A stretch of 64,000 nt of DNA. Source: Xenorhabdus ishibashii. GTDB taxonomy: Bacteria; Pseudomonadota; Gammaproteobacteria; Enterobacterales; Enterobacteriaceae. The first letter of the stretch is position 1; every line of letters starts with the position of its first letter. A program made the position numbers and the translations under genes. Shown piece by piece: positions 29,034-39,770 of this stretch. The stretch is from assembly GCF_002632755.1 (NCBI RefSeq), contig NZ_NJAK01000002.1, forward strand, positions 155,200 to 219,199. Direction: 5' to 3'. The notes beneath the pieces were generated by a model, which did no database searches, had not been told where the DNA came from, and saw nothing but the letters and a program-made list of their open reading frames with translations.

Positions 29034-30116
29034 ATGGCATCTAATAAAATTACGACTTCTGTAGAATCGGGTTCAGATTTAGTCATAGGGGGATTATTTA
29101 TTCTTGATATCATTTTAACGTCTGACTCACCTATTTCGAGTGACGCAAGTGTTGAACTGATACCTTATGGCGGTATAGGGTTACATAGAAATATTCCTCC
29201 AATCGTGTTGTCTGATAATAATAAAAAGGGAACGATTTCTGTTGAATTACGTGTTGATAATAATGTCGTTGAAAACCATAAAATGCAATTAGATATTCAG
29301 CCAAATTCAGCCGCAACAGGGTTTGAAAAAACCAGTGTCTTTTATTATGCCCAAACGGTTGACATCACGTCAGTACAATTGGCTGTCGGTGCTGATTATT
29401 TAGATATGACAACTGAAATTAATGACCCACCAGGTGGACGATATTTTGTGAAAGTGGGTACAGTAAAAACCGCAATCACAAACAAGGATAATACAACCAA
29501 GTTATCCGGTACACCTGTGAATATACTTGATACGCCTGACAGAAGTTTTGATAAAGTGGATTTTTATCAAGATGATAAATACACTAAAATCCCTATCAGG
29601 AAGATTGGCAGTAAAAGAGGTTTTATTATTAACACAGATTCCCATGGTAAATTAAATTTTTATATTTATGCCAAACAGGAAAGTTCTGTTGTTCTGACGC
29701 TTTATTCACAGATATTTGGTGCGACAGGCGAAATTTCAGCCGATAAAACGCTATACATTCTGGATAGTGATCAAAAGAATGTCAATTCAATGGATTCATT
29801 ATCAGCTCCGATTATTGCTGAAGTCAATAATAACGTTTTACATAACGATGGTAGCTCTTTTGGCTTTTCTGTTAACATACCACCTTATGATAATGCCGAT
29901 GGGGGTGATACAATATTTTTCTTTATTAATGGGAAAATGATTGATAATCCTCACCTTTTGTTGGATCCAGATCATCTTGGAACACCTTTTATAACGTTAC
30001 CTTATAGTGTTTTCAACGAAAATAAAGAAAAGGTTAATTTTTACTATAGTGTTATTAAGGAAAGTGCGGATAGATTGGTTTCATACTCTATCGAATTTAC
30101 ATATATATCAATTTAA
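29034..30116 (+). CDS. Hypothetical beta-rich protein
   Basis: A 360-residue product that I cannot place in a family. It has no signal peptide or membrane helix. The composition (Ser, Thr, Asn, Asp, Val, Ile) and alternating hydrophobic pattern suggest stacked beta-sandwich or Ig-like modules; the middle part (SFDKVDFYQDDKYTKIPIR and what follows) could be a repeat unit. ATG at 29034 has GGAG 10 bases upstream. It follows an adhesin relic and may be an accessory surface or secreted protein. Confidence 0.6.
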   Translation: MASNKITTSVESGSDLVIGGLFILDIILTSDSPISSDASVELIPYGGIGLHRNIPPIVLSDNNKKGTISVELRVDNNVVENHKMQLDIQPNSAATGFEKTSVFYYAQTVDITSVQLAVGADYLDMTTEINDPPGGRYFVKVGTVKTAITNKDNTTKLSGTPVNILDTPDRSFDKVDFYQDDKYTKIPIRKIGSKRGFIINTDSHGKLNFYIYAKQESSVVLTLYSQIFGATGEISADKTLYILDSDQKNVNSMDSLSAPIIAEVNNNVLHNDGSSFGFSVNIPPYDNADGGDTIFFFINGKMIDNPHLLLDPDHLGTPFITLPYSVFNENKEKVNFYYSVIKESADRLVSYSIEFTYISI

Positions 30117-30159
30117 CTTCAAGATGCAGATTTGTAATTATTATTTATTCTTAACTGAA

Positions 30160-30182
30160 AACCACCTCCTGTGGAGGTGGTT
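30160..30182 (+). terminator. Stem-loop after the hypothetical beta-rich gene
   Basis: A 10-bp perfect stem (AACCACCTCC with its complement) and a 3-base loop, 44 bp after the stop codon. There is no T-tract. Confidence 0.5.
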
Positions 30183-30217
30183 CTGCCCTCCGATATTCCA
30201 ATTCATTTCTATAATTT

Positions 30218-30239
30218 TAGCGCGCCATTTGGCGCGCTA
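30218..30239. terminator. GC-rich hairpin downstream of azoR
   Basis: A 9-bp stem TAGCGCGCC / GGCGCGCTA with a 4-base loop lies between the convergent beta-rich gene and azoR. It is followed by TCTTTAT on the plus strand. Confidence 0.55.
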
Positions 30240-30273
30240 TCTTTATAATTACGTGACATTTTATTGAACAATA

Positions 30274-30915
<642 letters not shown>

Positions 30916-31236
30916 TTATTTCCTCAGTTATCTACAACTTAAGTTATCTGAGATATTAACAACTTCGTTGATAATATTGATTGTGTGGCATATTTTATAT
31001 CGGGGATTGTTCAATCAATAGCTCAATATTTTGATATATTCATTCAAATTCATTGAATCAATACGGGTAACAATTATCATTAGTATGTAGCAGTTTTCGG
31101 GAGGGGGATATATATGGAGTACATAGGGTTGCACAAGATATGTTACACTTCTAATATCGTTATGTCATAAAAAATAATCCTCTGAGCCTGCAAAGACAGC
31201 GCTACTTAGTTAAAAAACGTCACAAGGATTTATCAC

Positions 31237-34200
31237 GTGGAATCACCTTTGACAGTACCATTTGCTGAATTATTCTCTGAACTTGATCACACCCCGCTGC
31301 GTGATCAGTTCCGTTTAAAAAAGCGTTTGCATGGAGCAGCAAAAATTAAGAATCAAGTCTCCTTGCAGGCTGTAGTACAGTCTATCGCTGCGGATATAGC
31401 GACTGCAAAACAGACAGTCATCAATCGCCAGGCTGCATGTCCTTCGATTCAATATCCTGCAAACCTGCCGGTTAGCCAAAAGAAAGATGATATCTATAAA
31501 GCCATTCGGGATAATCAGGTTGTTATCATTGCCGGGGAAACCGGTTCAGGTAAAACAACTCAGATCCCTAAAATTTGCCTTGAATTGGGAAGGGGAATCA
31601 AAGGGCTAATTGGCCATACCCAACCCCGTCGTTTGGCAGCGCGTTCGGTTGCTAACCGCATTGCAGATGAACTGGAAACGCCGCTTGGCTCGACGGTCGG
31701 TTATAAAGTTCGTTTTAATGATCAGGTCAGTGAAAATACGCTGGTCAAATTGATGACTGACGGTATTTTATTGGCAGAATTGCAGCAAGATCGTTTGTTA
31801 TTGCAATATGATACGTTAATTATCGATGAAGCCCATGAACGTAGCTTGAATATCGATTTTATCCTCGGCTATCTGCGTCAATTGCTGCCAAAACGACCAG
31901 ATTTGAAAGTTATTATTACCTCTGCAACCATAGATCCTGAACGCTTTTCCCGTCATTTTAATAAAGCCCCGATTATTGAAGTATCTGGACGTACTTATCC
32001 GGTAGAAGTGCGTTATCGTCCCGTGGCTGGTGGTGATAATGACAGTGATCGCGATCAGCTTGAAGCAATTATTGATGCAGTGGATGAATTAGGGCGTGAA
32101 AGCTCTGGTGACATATTGGTATTCATGAGCGGTGAACGAGAAATTCGTGATACGGCGGATGCTCTCGATAAGCAAAATTTCCCACATACTGAGATTTTGC
32201 CACTTTTTGCTCGGTTGTCTAACAGCGAGCAGAACAGAATTTTTCAGCCTCATGTTGGTCGCCGAATTATTTTGTCAACCAATGTGGCAGAAACGTCGCT
32301 GACTGTACCAGGCATAAAATACGTGATCGATACAGGTTTTGCACGTATTAGCCGATACAGCTATCGCACCAAAGTACAGCGCCTGCCGATAGAACCGATA
32401 TCGCAGGCATCTGCTAATCAACGAAAAGGGCGTTGTGGCCGTGTTTCGGACGGCATTTGTATTCGTCTTTATGCGGAAGAGGATTTTTTGTCACGTCCAG
32501 AATTCACTGATCCTGAAATTTTGCGTACCAATCTGGCTTCCGTTATTTTGCAAATGACAGCCATTGGTTTGGGAGATGTCAGTGCGTTCCCATTTGTTGA
32601 AGCCCCGGATAAACGTAATATCCAGGATGGGGTTCGCCTGTTGGAAGAGTTAGGCGCTATCGATCCGGAGTCATTGTCAGAGGGAGCTTATCGGTTAACC
32701 CCAATAGGGAGGCAATTGGCTCAGTTGCCTATTGATCCCCGTTTGGCGCGTATGGTGCTGGAAGCCAAGGCTCATGGCTGCGTGCGTGAAGTGATGGTCA
32801 TTGCTTCCGCATTGTCGATTCAAGATCCACGGGAAAGACCGTTGGAAAAGCAGCAGGCTTCTGATGAAAAACATCGTCGTTTTGCGGATAAGGATTCAGA
32901 TTTCATCGCCTTCCTGAGGTTATGGGACTTTCTGATGGAACAGCAAACAGCGCTTTCCAGTTCCCAATTCCGCAAACTTTGTCGGCAAGATTATCTGAAT
33001 TATCTTCGTGTTAGGGAATGGCAGGATATTTATACCCAGTTACGGCAAGTTGTGAAAGAAATTGGTTTGCCGATTAATAGTCAGGAAGCAGATTATCGCA
33101 GCATTCATATTGCCTTGTTGGCAGGGTTGTTATCTCACATTGGGCAGAAGGACACGGATAAACAAGAATATACTGGGGCGCGTAATGCCCGTTTTTCTGT
33201 TTTTCCTGGCTCTGGGTTATTTAAAAAACCACCAAAATGGGCGATGGTGGCTGAATTGGTGGAAACCAGCCGTTTGTGGGGACGTATTGCCGCGCGCATC
33301 GAGCCAGAATGGGTAGAGCCATTGGCTACCCATTTAATCAAAAAGCACTATAGTGAACCACACTGGCAGAAGTCTCAAGGAGCGGTAATGGCTATGGAAA
33401 AAGTCACCTTGTATGGTTTACCGATTGTGACAGGTCGTCTGGTAAATTACAGCCGAATCGATCCCATGTTGTGCCGCGAGTTATTCATCCGTCATGCATT
33501 GGTAGAAGGTGATTGGCAAACCCGTCATTCATTTTTCCGCGCTAATTTGAAATTGCGTGAAGAAGTTGAAGAACTAGAACATAAATCTCGGCGACGGGAT
33601 ATTCTGGTGGATGATGAAACCTTGTTCAGTTTCTACGATCAGCGTATTGGCAAAGACGTTGTTTCATCACGTCATTTTGACCGCTGGTGGAAAGTTGCCA
33701 GTAACGAGCAGCCGGAATTGCTCAACTTTGAAAAAAGTATGCTAATCAAGGGGGATGCAAATAAAGTCAGTGCGTTGGATTATCCAAATTACTGGTTTCA
33801 AGGTAACTTGAAATTCCGTTTGAGTTATCAATTTGAACCAGGAACTGATGCCGATGGCGTAACAGTGCATATTCCTTTACCGGTGTTGAATCAAGTCAAA
33901 GATGAAGGATTTGATTGGCAAATTCCGGGAATTCGTCATGAATTGGTTGTTGCGTTGATTAAATCATTGCCAAAACCAATCCGCCGTAATTTTGTTCCGG
34001 CACCTAACTATGCACAGGCATTTCTGGAGCGTGTGACACAACCTCAGGCTCCTTTACTGGATAGCCTTGAGAAAGAGTTACGTCGCATGACTGGGGTGAC
34101 AGTGTCACGTGATGACTGGCAGTTGGAACAAGTCCCTGATCACTTAAAGATCACATTCCGCATTATTGGGGAAAAGAAAACGGGTGAAAAAAATAAACCG

Positions 34201-35157
34201 TTAGCGGAAAGCAAAGATCTGTCAGCACTGAAACTGAAATTGAAAGAAAAAGTTCAGGAAACGCTATCGGCGGTTGCAGATGATGGCATAGAACAAAATG
34301 GATTGCATATCTGGAGCTTTGGTACATTGCCTGAATGTTATGAGCAGAAACGCGGAGGCTATTCTGTTAAGGCATTTCCGGCATTAGTGGATGAAAAGGA
34401 CAGTATCGGCATAAAATTGTTCGAAACCGAATCAGAACAGCAAAATGCAATGTGGGAAGGAACGCGTCGTCTGTTGTTGCTGAATATTCCGTCACCGATT
34501 AAATATTTGCATGAAAAATTACCGAACAAATCTAAACTGGGGCTGTATTTCAACCCCTATGGAAAAGTATTGGATTTGATTGATGATTGTATTTCCTGTG
34601 GCGTTGATAAATTGATCGCAGAAAATGGCGGGCCAGTCTGGAATGAACAGGCATTTTCTAGTTTGCATGATAAAATTCGTGCCAATTTGAATGACGCAGT
34701 GGTGGATATTGCCAAACAAGTGGAGCAGATCCTGACAGCAGTCTTTAATATCAACAAGCGCCTGAAAGGGCGGGTGGATATCTCTCTCGCACTGGCTCTA
34801 TCCGATATCAAAGAACAAATTTCTGGCCTGGTCTTTAATGGTTTTGTGACTTCCCACGGTTGGAAACGTCTGGCTGATGTTTTGCGCTATTTGAATGGCA
34901 TAGAACGTCGATTGGAAAAATTGGCGGTAGATCCTAACAAGGATAGGGCGCATATGAGCAGGATTGAGCATATCCAACGTCAATGGCAACAATGGTTGGC
35001 AAAACTATCCGCCCAGCAAAAATCGTTACCGGAAGTGAAAGAAGTTCGTTGGATGATAGAAGAACTTCGGATCAGCCTGTTTGCCCAACAATTGGGTACT
35101 GCGTATCCAATATCAGATAAGCGTATATTACAGGCGATGGAAAATATCGCATCGTGA
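31237..35157 (+). CDS. hrpA: ATP-dependent RNA helicase HrpA
   Basis: DEAH-box RNA helicase; in E. coli it resolves stalled or collided ribosomes and affects fimbrial mRNA processing. The 1306-residue protein has Walker A (GETGSGKTTQ), the DEAH motif (IIDEAHERS), SATIDPERFS, motif VI (QRKGRCGRV), the HA2/OB region and the long HrpA-specific C-terminal domain ending ISDKRILQAMENI. The start is GTG with AAGGA upstream. It is divergent from azoR as in E. coli. Confidence 0.96.
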   Translation: MESPLTVPFAELFSELDHTPLRDQFRLKKRLHGAAKIKNQVSLQAVVQSIAADIATAKQTVINRQAACPSIQYPANLPVSQKKDDIYKAIRDNQVVIIAGETGSGKTTQIPKICLELGRGIKGLIGHTQPRRLAARSVANRIADELETPLGSTVGYKVRFNDQVSENTLVKLMTDGILLAELQQDRLLLQYDTLIIDEAHERSLNIDFILGYLRQLLPKRPDLKVIITSATIDPERFSRHFNKAPIIEVSGRTYPVEVRYRPVAGGDNDSDRDQLEAIIDAVDELGRESSGDILVFMSGEREIRDTADALDKQNFPHTEILPLFARLSNSEQNRIFQPHVGRRIILSTNVAETSLTVPGIKYVIDTGFARISRYSYRTKVQRLPIEPISQASANQRKGRCGRVSDGICIRLYAEEDFLSRPEFTDPEILRTNLASVILQMTAIGLGDVSAFPFVEAPDKRNIQDGVRLLEELGAIDPESLSEGAYRLTPIGRQLAQLPIDPRLARMVLEAKAHGCVREVMVIASALSIQDPRERPLEKQQASDEKHRRFADKDSDFIAFLRLWDFLMEQQTALSSSQFRKLCRQDYLNYLRVREWQDIYTQLRQVVKEIGLPINSQEADYRSIHIALLAGLLSHIGQKDTDKQEYTGARNARFSVFPGSGLFKKPPKWAMVAELVETSRLWGRIAARIEPEWVEPLATHLIKKHYSEPHWQKSQGAVMAMEKVTLYGLPIVTGRLVNYSRIDPMLCRELFIRHALVEGDWQTRHSFFRANLKLREEVEELEHKSRRRDILVDDETLFSFYDQRIGKDVVSSRHFDRWWKVASNEQPELLNFEKSMLIKGDANKVSALDYPNYWFQGNLKFRLSYQFEPGTDADGVTVHIPLPVLNQVKDEGFDWQIPGIRHELVVALIKSLPKPIRRNFVPAPNYAQAFLERVTQPQAPLLDSLEKELRRMTGVTVSRDDWQLEQVPDHLKITFRIIGEKKTGEKNKPLAESKDLSALKLKLKEKVQETLSAVADDGIEQNGLHIWSFGTLPECYEQKRGGYSVKAFPALVDEKDSIGIKLFETESEQQNAMWEGTRRLLLLNIPSPIKYLHEKLPNKSKLGLYFNPYGKVLDLIDDCISCGVDKLIAENGGPVWNEQAFSSLHDKIRANLNDAVVDIAKQVEQILTAVFNINKRLKGRVDISLALALSDIKEQISGLVFNGFVTSHGWKRLADVLRYLNGIERRLEKLAVDPNKDRAHMSRIEHIQRQWQQWLAKLSAQQKSLPEVKEVRWMIEELRISLFAQQLGTAYPISDKRILQAMENIAS

Positions 35158-35163
35158 TATGTA

Positions 35164-35188
35164 GGGGCAGTTATGGTTTATGCTGCCC
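35164..35188 (+). terminator. Weak stem-loop after hrpA
   Basis: GGGCAG and CTGCCC can pair around a 12-base loop within 30 bp of the hrpA stop. The T-tract is poor. Confidence 0.35.
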
Positions 35189-35232
35189 GTAATTTCGTTA
35201 CTTTGCACCTAAAAATTCCACAACCTTTTTAT

Positions 35233-35248
35233 AGTTACAACATACTTA
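35233..35248. repeat. Direct repeat flanking the fimbrial operon, left copy
   Basis: AGTTACAACATACTTA, preceded by CCTTTTTAT, lies in the hrpA-fimbriae gap. It recurs at 40976-40991 preceded by CCTTTTTT, on the other side of the fimbrial operon. Confidence 0.7.
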
Positions 35249-35319
35249 TAAACTTAAACAACCAATACCCCCACTTAACAACAATCTCACTAAATGCTAA
35301 GCAGGGGAATAGACTTCAT

Positions 35320-36309
35320 TTATTGGTATACAAAAGTAATTGTCACTGTGGCATCTGCTCTGCCCGGTTTGACATCTGATTCTGTCTGGATATAACGGGC
35401 ATACAATGGAATAGTTATATTTCCACCTGACTGAGTGGAGCCAGATACAACTGGAGTACGCATCGTTACGGGGCGATTTTGATATAGTATCTGTAAACCA
35501 ACCCCTTTTGCCGTGACGTTGTCACTATAATCCAATGCCCAGATATCTTGGGTATTCCAGCTTGCAGACCTTCCATCCAACGTCAGTCCGACATTCACAT
35601 TCGCATCACAATTTATATCGATATCAAAATGTTGCATTCCCGCGGTACTGTTAATACCTCGAAAATCACTTTTTTTAACCTCTCCCATATTGACTGAAAT
35701 CATCTTTCGATTGAGAGAACAGCCTTTGGTCATGATATAAGTATTCGACAAATAGAAAGTATGAATATGGGTATTGTAACCTAACATAGCACGAGTCAGT
35801 TTAGCCGAATTGACAGCTCCTGAACCGGTTGTTGGTGCAATCTTTATCAATTGCACTGTTAAATAACCCCATGATCTTCCGCAATATTGTGTTTTCCATT
35901 GCAAGTGTTGCGGTGAAGGGCAAGTAAATGGATAGGTCGCTGTTCTGGGTAGCCAATCAATACCATAACCTGCTCCCCACGTGTTAATGCGGATACCAAC
36001 CCCCGGAACACCGGATTCATAAATGGCATCAGAGTTGTAGTTCGCAGGTGTAAGATCAGGTTTTTCCCATTTTGTGGGCTGGTAGGTATCGCAGAGGGCG
36101 ATATTACCTTTCTCATCCACCTGATCCAGACGTATTTCTTTGATAGTTGTCCCGATAGGATGATTTCTGGGAACCGTAATCTTACCAAAAGAAACCGGAG
36201 TCATACCGGCCACAAAACCTGCAGAATATTGGCAAGAATACGCTAAACTGCTCATCGTGCCGATGAGGAATAATATACTTACCAATAACAATTTTAATTT
36301 GTTGACCAT
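35320..36309 (-). CDS. Fimbrial tip adhesin, FimH/MrpH-like layout
   Basis: Probable two-domain tip adhesin, last gene of the chaperone-usher operon. The start at 36309 gives 329 residues with a clean signal peptide ending about SSLAYS-C. An N-terminal lectin-like region with paired cysteines (to about residue 195) is followed by a pilin domain beginning CSLNRKMISVNMGEV and ending with the donor-strand pattern ATVTITFVYQ. The frame stays open upstream to 36396, overlapping the usher, but those codons lack signal character. Ligand unknown. Confidence 0.8.
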   Translation of the reverse strand: MVNKLKLLLVSILFLIGTMSSLAYSCQYSAGFVAGMTPVSFGKITVPRNHPIGTTIKEIRLDQVDEKGNIALCDTYQPTKWEKPDLTPANYNSDAIYESGVPGVGIRINTWGAGYGIDWLPRTATYPFTCPSPQHLQWKTQYCGRSWGYLTVQLIKIAPTTGSGAVNSAKLTRAMLGYNTHIHTFYLSNTYIMTKGCSLNRKMISVNMGEVKKSDFRGINSTAGMQHFDIDINCDANVNVGLTLDGRSASWNTQDIWALDYSDNVTAKGVGLQILYQNRPVTMRTPVVSGSTQSGGNITIPLYARYIQTESDVKPGRADATVTITFVYQ

Positions 36310-36376
36310 AGAATAATACCTACTATTTTTTAGTTTTATATCAAATAAATATGTCGACATTGCTATTTGTAAGAGA

Positions 36377-38932
36377 TTATTCGCAAGAAGCTTCAATCAT
36401 ATACAAACCTGAGATGGGTTCTTCATCAGGTAGTCGATAATTGACACGACACTCTTGTACTGTTTTGTGTCCCCATCTAACCCATATCCGACCTGATTTC
36501 GGAATGCCACTGAAATAAACTTGTCCATCATTACTAACAATGACGCTGTTGGTGTCATCGATGTCAGATTGTTTTTCTAGTGTCGCAATTGCACCAAATG
36601 GGAGCTCTTTACCTTGATGGGAAAGTGTCAGCAAAACACGATAACCAATGCGAGTCTGGAAATTGGCCAGTGTCAGTGAACCTTGAGTGGGAATAATAGC
36701 TTGCGTATTGATATCAATATCAATGTTGTTGCCTAATGAATAAGTATCCAGTGCAATACGGTTTCTCCGATAGCTGCTGACATAAGGTACAATGGCATAG
36801 CCTTGCCAGTCAGTTTTGATGCCAGTGTAATTTTGCACTTTGACGTTTGAAGCACCATTGGCACGGACTAATACCGATGTATCTCCCAACGATTGGGAAA
36901 GGGTGATGCCATATGGATGGGCAACAATCCCACCATTTAAACCATAAGTGAGTTGTCTGGAGTATTTGTCGTAATTGTAACCAGCACTGACTTGTCCATA
37001 TGCTCCCTTATATTCTGCGTTGATATTTCCGCCAACACTCTGATTACGATCAGTATAATTTTGCTGAATGCTATAAATCAGATTGTTATCTTCAAAAGCT
37101 GTACCATTTAAACTAACTTGATGAGACGTATCACTGTTTTTGTTGCTGGTCATGTTATAGCTTACCCAGCTATTTTTCAGCCACCGATCAAAAGGAACTT
37201 GCACACTGAACGAAAAAATTTGCTCATTGCGATTTGAACCGGGGAGAGCGCTGTGAGAATAATTTAAGCTATAATTAATTGAATTGTAACTTGTGTTATA
37301 ACCCGCACTGAGATTTCTTTCGTAGCCTTTCTGATGCCAATAGTCTTGTTGAAAAGCAGATAAATAAATGGTTCCCCAATCCCCAAGGGACTGATTAATA
37401 TGTAACTGCAATTTACTGCGTTTATTACTGCTCCTTCCATCGATTGTAGTATTCAACTCATTCGCTTCTTTAAAATCGTAAAAATTTCGTGTCGAGTAAC
37501 GATAACCGGAGAAAGTGAGGTTAGTGCCTGTCTGAGATAGATCTTTGGCATATTGGAAACGATAGGATTGACCATAATGGTTGGCGTTCGACATTAAATT
37601 GGTTTTGGCAGAAGTCACATCGAAGGAAAGGGAACCCCAATTGGAGAGACTATAGCCCGCACCCAAGGCGATGGATTGATAATTTTTTGCAATCGTGGCT
37701 CCACCATAGGCAGTGACACGATTGGAAATACCATAAATCACCGTACCTTGCATGAAATAAGGTTCTTTTCCACGATGAGAATTAGATTGGTATTTTCCCA
37801 ACGTCAGGGAATGTCGCAGGCTATTTTCTCGTAACATAATCGGTACAGCGGAAAAATTTTGCACAGAACGATGTTCTTTCCCATCAGCTTCTTTGACAAT
37901 GACTTCTATATCTCCTGTTGATGTTGTCGGATAGAGATCATTAATGATAAAAGGCCCAGGAGAAACGTAAGATTCATAAATAATATAACCATTTTGTTTG
38001 ATGATTACTTGGGCATTGCTTTGAGCAATTCCTCTAATTATCGGCGCAAACCCTTTTAAACTATCGGGTAACATATTGTCATCGGAAGACAGTTGCATGC
38101 CGCGAAACTGAAAGCCATCAAAAACAAATGAGGGGGTATAACTGTCACCAAATATTAATTGGCTTTTCAGTGCATGAATATCTCGCTGAAGGTATGTATT
38201 GATATTCTGCCATTTTCTGTCTTGACTACTGTAAGTAGAATAATTTCGCAAACGCCAGGCTTGCCAATTAAGACCCGTTCTGAGGTTGAAAAAATGGTTT
38301 TTTGTTGAACCTACTTGATCATCCTGCCAAGCCATAGAGCCACTATAGCTATAGTTGACCAACAGGGAAGTTAATCCCTGATCCCACAAATGAGGTGGTA
38401 CATAATCTTTCGACTGCCTATTTAAGGCTGCTTGGGGAATACTGATGTCCAGTCGCTGATGTTTGAAATCGAAAGATGTCGATGCGGATGGAATATATTT
38501 TCCAAGATCAGTAAGTTCTGTTTCTTGTGGCAAAGTAAGCAGTGCGGGAAATGATTCAATATTTACTCCAATTTTCCTGAGTTGCTGTAACTTAATTTTG
38601 GGAGATAGCTTGTTATTGACGATAATAAAATCGACATTTCTCGTATCTACTTTTTCCCGATTCAGATAGATATCGACCCAATAGCGTCCGGGAGGTTGCT
38701 GATCATCTTGAGTAAAGATAGACAGATCAATATCTTCAAAACCGGAATGGATTTCCAACGCATTGATGTTGAAATACTCTTCCGAATGAGCCTTATTGTT
38801 ATACATCAAAAGAGATGTGGTTAACAATGCACAGAGGGGCACCCTAAAATATAGGCAATGCAAGCCTGGCCTGATAAATAACGGCCAATTATCAGGATTA
38901 TTTTTTTGAAGATAATGACGATGGTTATCCAT
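36377..38932 (-). CDS. Fimbrial outer-membrane usher (FimD/PapC family)
   Basis: Assembly platform that threads pilin subunits across the outer membrane. The 851-residue protein has a signal segment ending near NNKAHS, the usher N-terminal domain (YFNINALEIHSGFEDIDLS), barrel and plug regions (AQSNAQVIIKQNGYIIYESYVSPGPFIINDLYPT) and C-terminal domains ending in a Cys pair (ECRVNYRLP, IEASCE). It sits between the chaperone and adhesin genes. Confidence 0.93.
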   Translation of the reverse strand: MDNHRHYLQKNNPDNWPLFIRPGLHCLYFRVPLCALLTTSLLMYNNKAHSEEYFNINALEIHSGFEDIDLSIFTQDDQQPPGRYWVDIYLNREKVDTRNVDFIIVNNKLSPKIKLQQLRKIGVNIESFPALLTLPQETELTDLGKYIPSASTSFDFKHQRLDISIPQAALNRQSKDYVPPHLWDQGLTSLLVNYSYSGSMAWQDDQVGSTKNHFFNLRTGLNWQAWRLRNYSTYSSQDRKWQNINTYLQRDIHALKSQLIFGDSYTPSFVFDGFQFRGMQLSSDDNMLPDSLKGFAPIIRGIAQSNAQVIIKQNGYIIYESYVSPGPFIINDLYPTTSTGDIEVIVKEADGKEHRSVQNFSAVPIMLRENSLRHSLTLGKYQSNSHRGKEPYFMQGTVIYGISNRVTAYGGATIAKNYQSIALGAGYSLSNWGSLSFDVTSAKTNLMSNANHYGQSYRFQYAKDLSQTGTNLTFSGYRYSTRNFYDFKEANELNTTIDGRSSNKRSKLQLHINQSLGDWGTIYLSAFQQDYWHQKGYERNLSAGYNTSYNSINYSLNYSHSALPGSNRNEQIFSFSVQVPFDRWLKNSWVSYNMTSNKNSDTSHQVSLNGTAFEDNNLIYSIQQNYTDRNQSVGGNINAEYKGAYGQVSAGYNYDKYSRQLTYGLNGGIVAHPYGITLSQSLGDTSVLVRANGASNVKVQNYTGIKTDWQGYAIVPYVSSYRRNRIALDTYSLGNNIDIDINTQAIIPTQGSLTLANFQTRIGYRVLLTLSHQGKELPFGAIATLEKQSDIDDTNSVIVSNDGQVYFSGIPKSGRIWVRWGHKTVQECRVNYRLPDEEPISGLYMIEASCE

Positions 38933-39023
38933 AATAAATTTCTATTTTGATATACCCGCTATTCTCCAGGTTGTCCCTTGAAGTTTATTGGGTATATAGT
39001 TTTTCATTACAATCAGTTTTTAA

Positions 39024-39722
39024 TTACAACTTGCGTCTTTCTTCTGGTGTTACGCCACCAAAATCATTAATTGTTTTCCAAGTCACTTGGCTGATATTTT
39101 TTATAGGAATATTCCAAGTCATTTGTTGAAAAGGAGGGAGCATTCCCGCAGATTTAATCTCGTAGTTTTCTACATTATTGCCAGTGGTCAACTCAGAAAA
39201 AGAGATATAGTAGGGCGTTGGATTTTCCGCAATGAGTTTATCTCCATCGGTTTTGAATTTTAGAGACTTATAAGCAATACCGGCATTGTCTGCTAAGTTA
39301 GCAGGACGATAGAATAGCTTGAACCGTGATTTTACCGTGATTTGCAATTGATTCTGTTCTGATTTGCTTGTAGCAGGAATAGACTTGATATTGAGCCAGA
39401 ACAAAGATTCTTTATCATCAGGTAATGCATTACCAATTTTAACAATCCGTAAAACATTTTCATTCTCGGCTGTTAATTTGAAAAGTGGGGGAGTGATAAT
39501 AAAAGGTGCTTTCATTTCATCATTCTCACCTTGAATCCACGATTGAATAAGGTAAGAAATGTCGGTTTCTGGATTGTCTATGGAAATAGAGGCTTCTTTC
39601 TGGTCACTAATATAAACAACCCGTGTGCCGCCAATGACGACGCCAGCAAAAGAGATGTTCGTATTGAAAATACAGATAAAAATTAAAATGCGAAAATATT
39701 TCAAAGTGGTTGCTCCAAACAA
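39024..39722 (-). CDS. Periplasmic fimbrial chaperone (PapD family)
   Basis: Folds and caps pilin subunits by donating a strand before delivery to the usher. The 232-residue protein has a signal peptide (about 1-26), the N-terminal Ig domain with GGTRVVYISDQKEASISI and the FLWLNIKSIP-type segment (here SLFWLNIKSIPATS) of PapD chaperones, and a second Ig domain. It lies 48 bp after the pilin gene and 91 bp before the usher gene. Confidence 0.92.
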   Translation of the reverse strand: MFGATTLKYFRILIFICIFNTNISFAGVVIGGTRVVYISDQKEASISIDNPETDISYLIQSWIQGENDEMKAPFIITPPLFKLTAENENVLRIVKIGNALPDDKESLFWLNIKSIPATSKSEQNQLQITVKSRFKLFYRPANLADNAGIAYKSLKFKTDGDKLIAENPTPYYISFSELTTGNNVENYEIKSAGMLPPFQQMTWNIPIKNISQVTWKTINDFGGVTPEERRKL

Positions 39723-39770
39723 TATTTAGACCAGAGTGATATTGTTTTGGCTTCCCTGCCATAATTTCCT

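Noticed and set aside
30007..30267. An 86-codon frame overlapping the end of the beta-rich gene
   Set aside because: Out-of-frame overlap that also runs through two stem-loops; composition is random-like.
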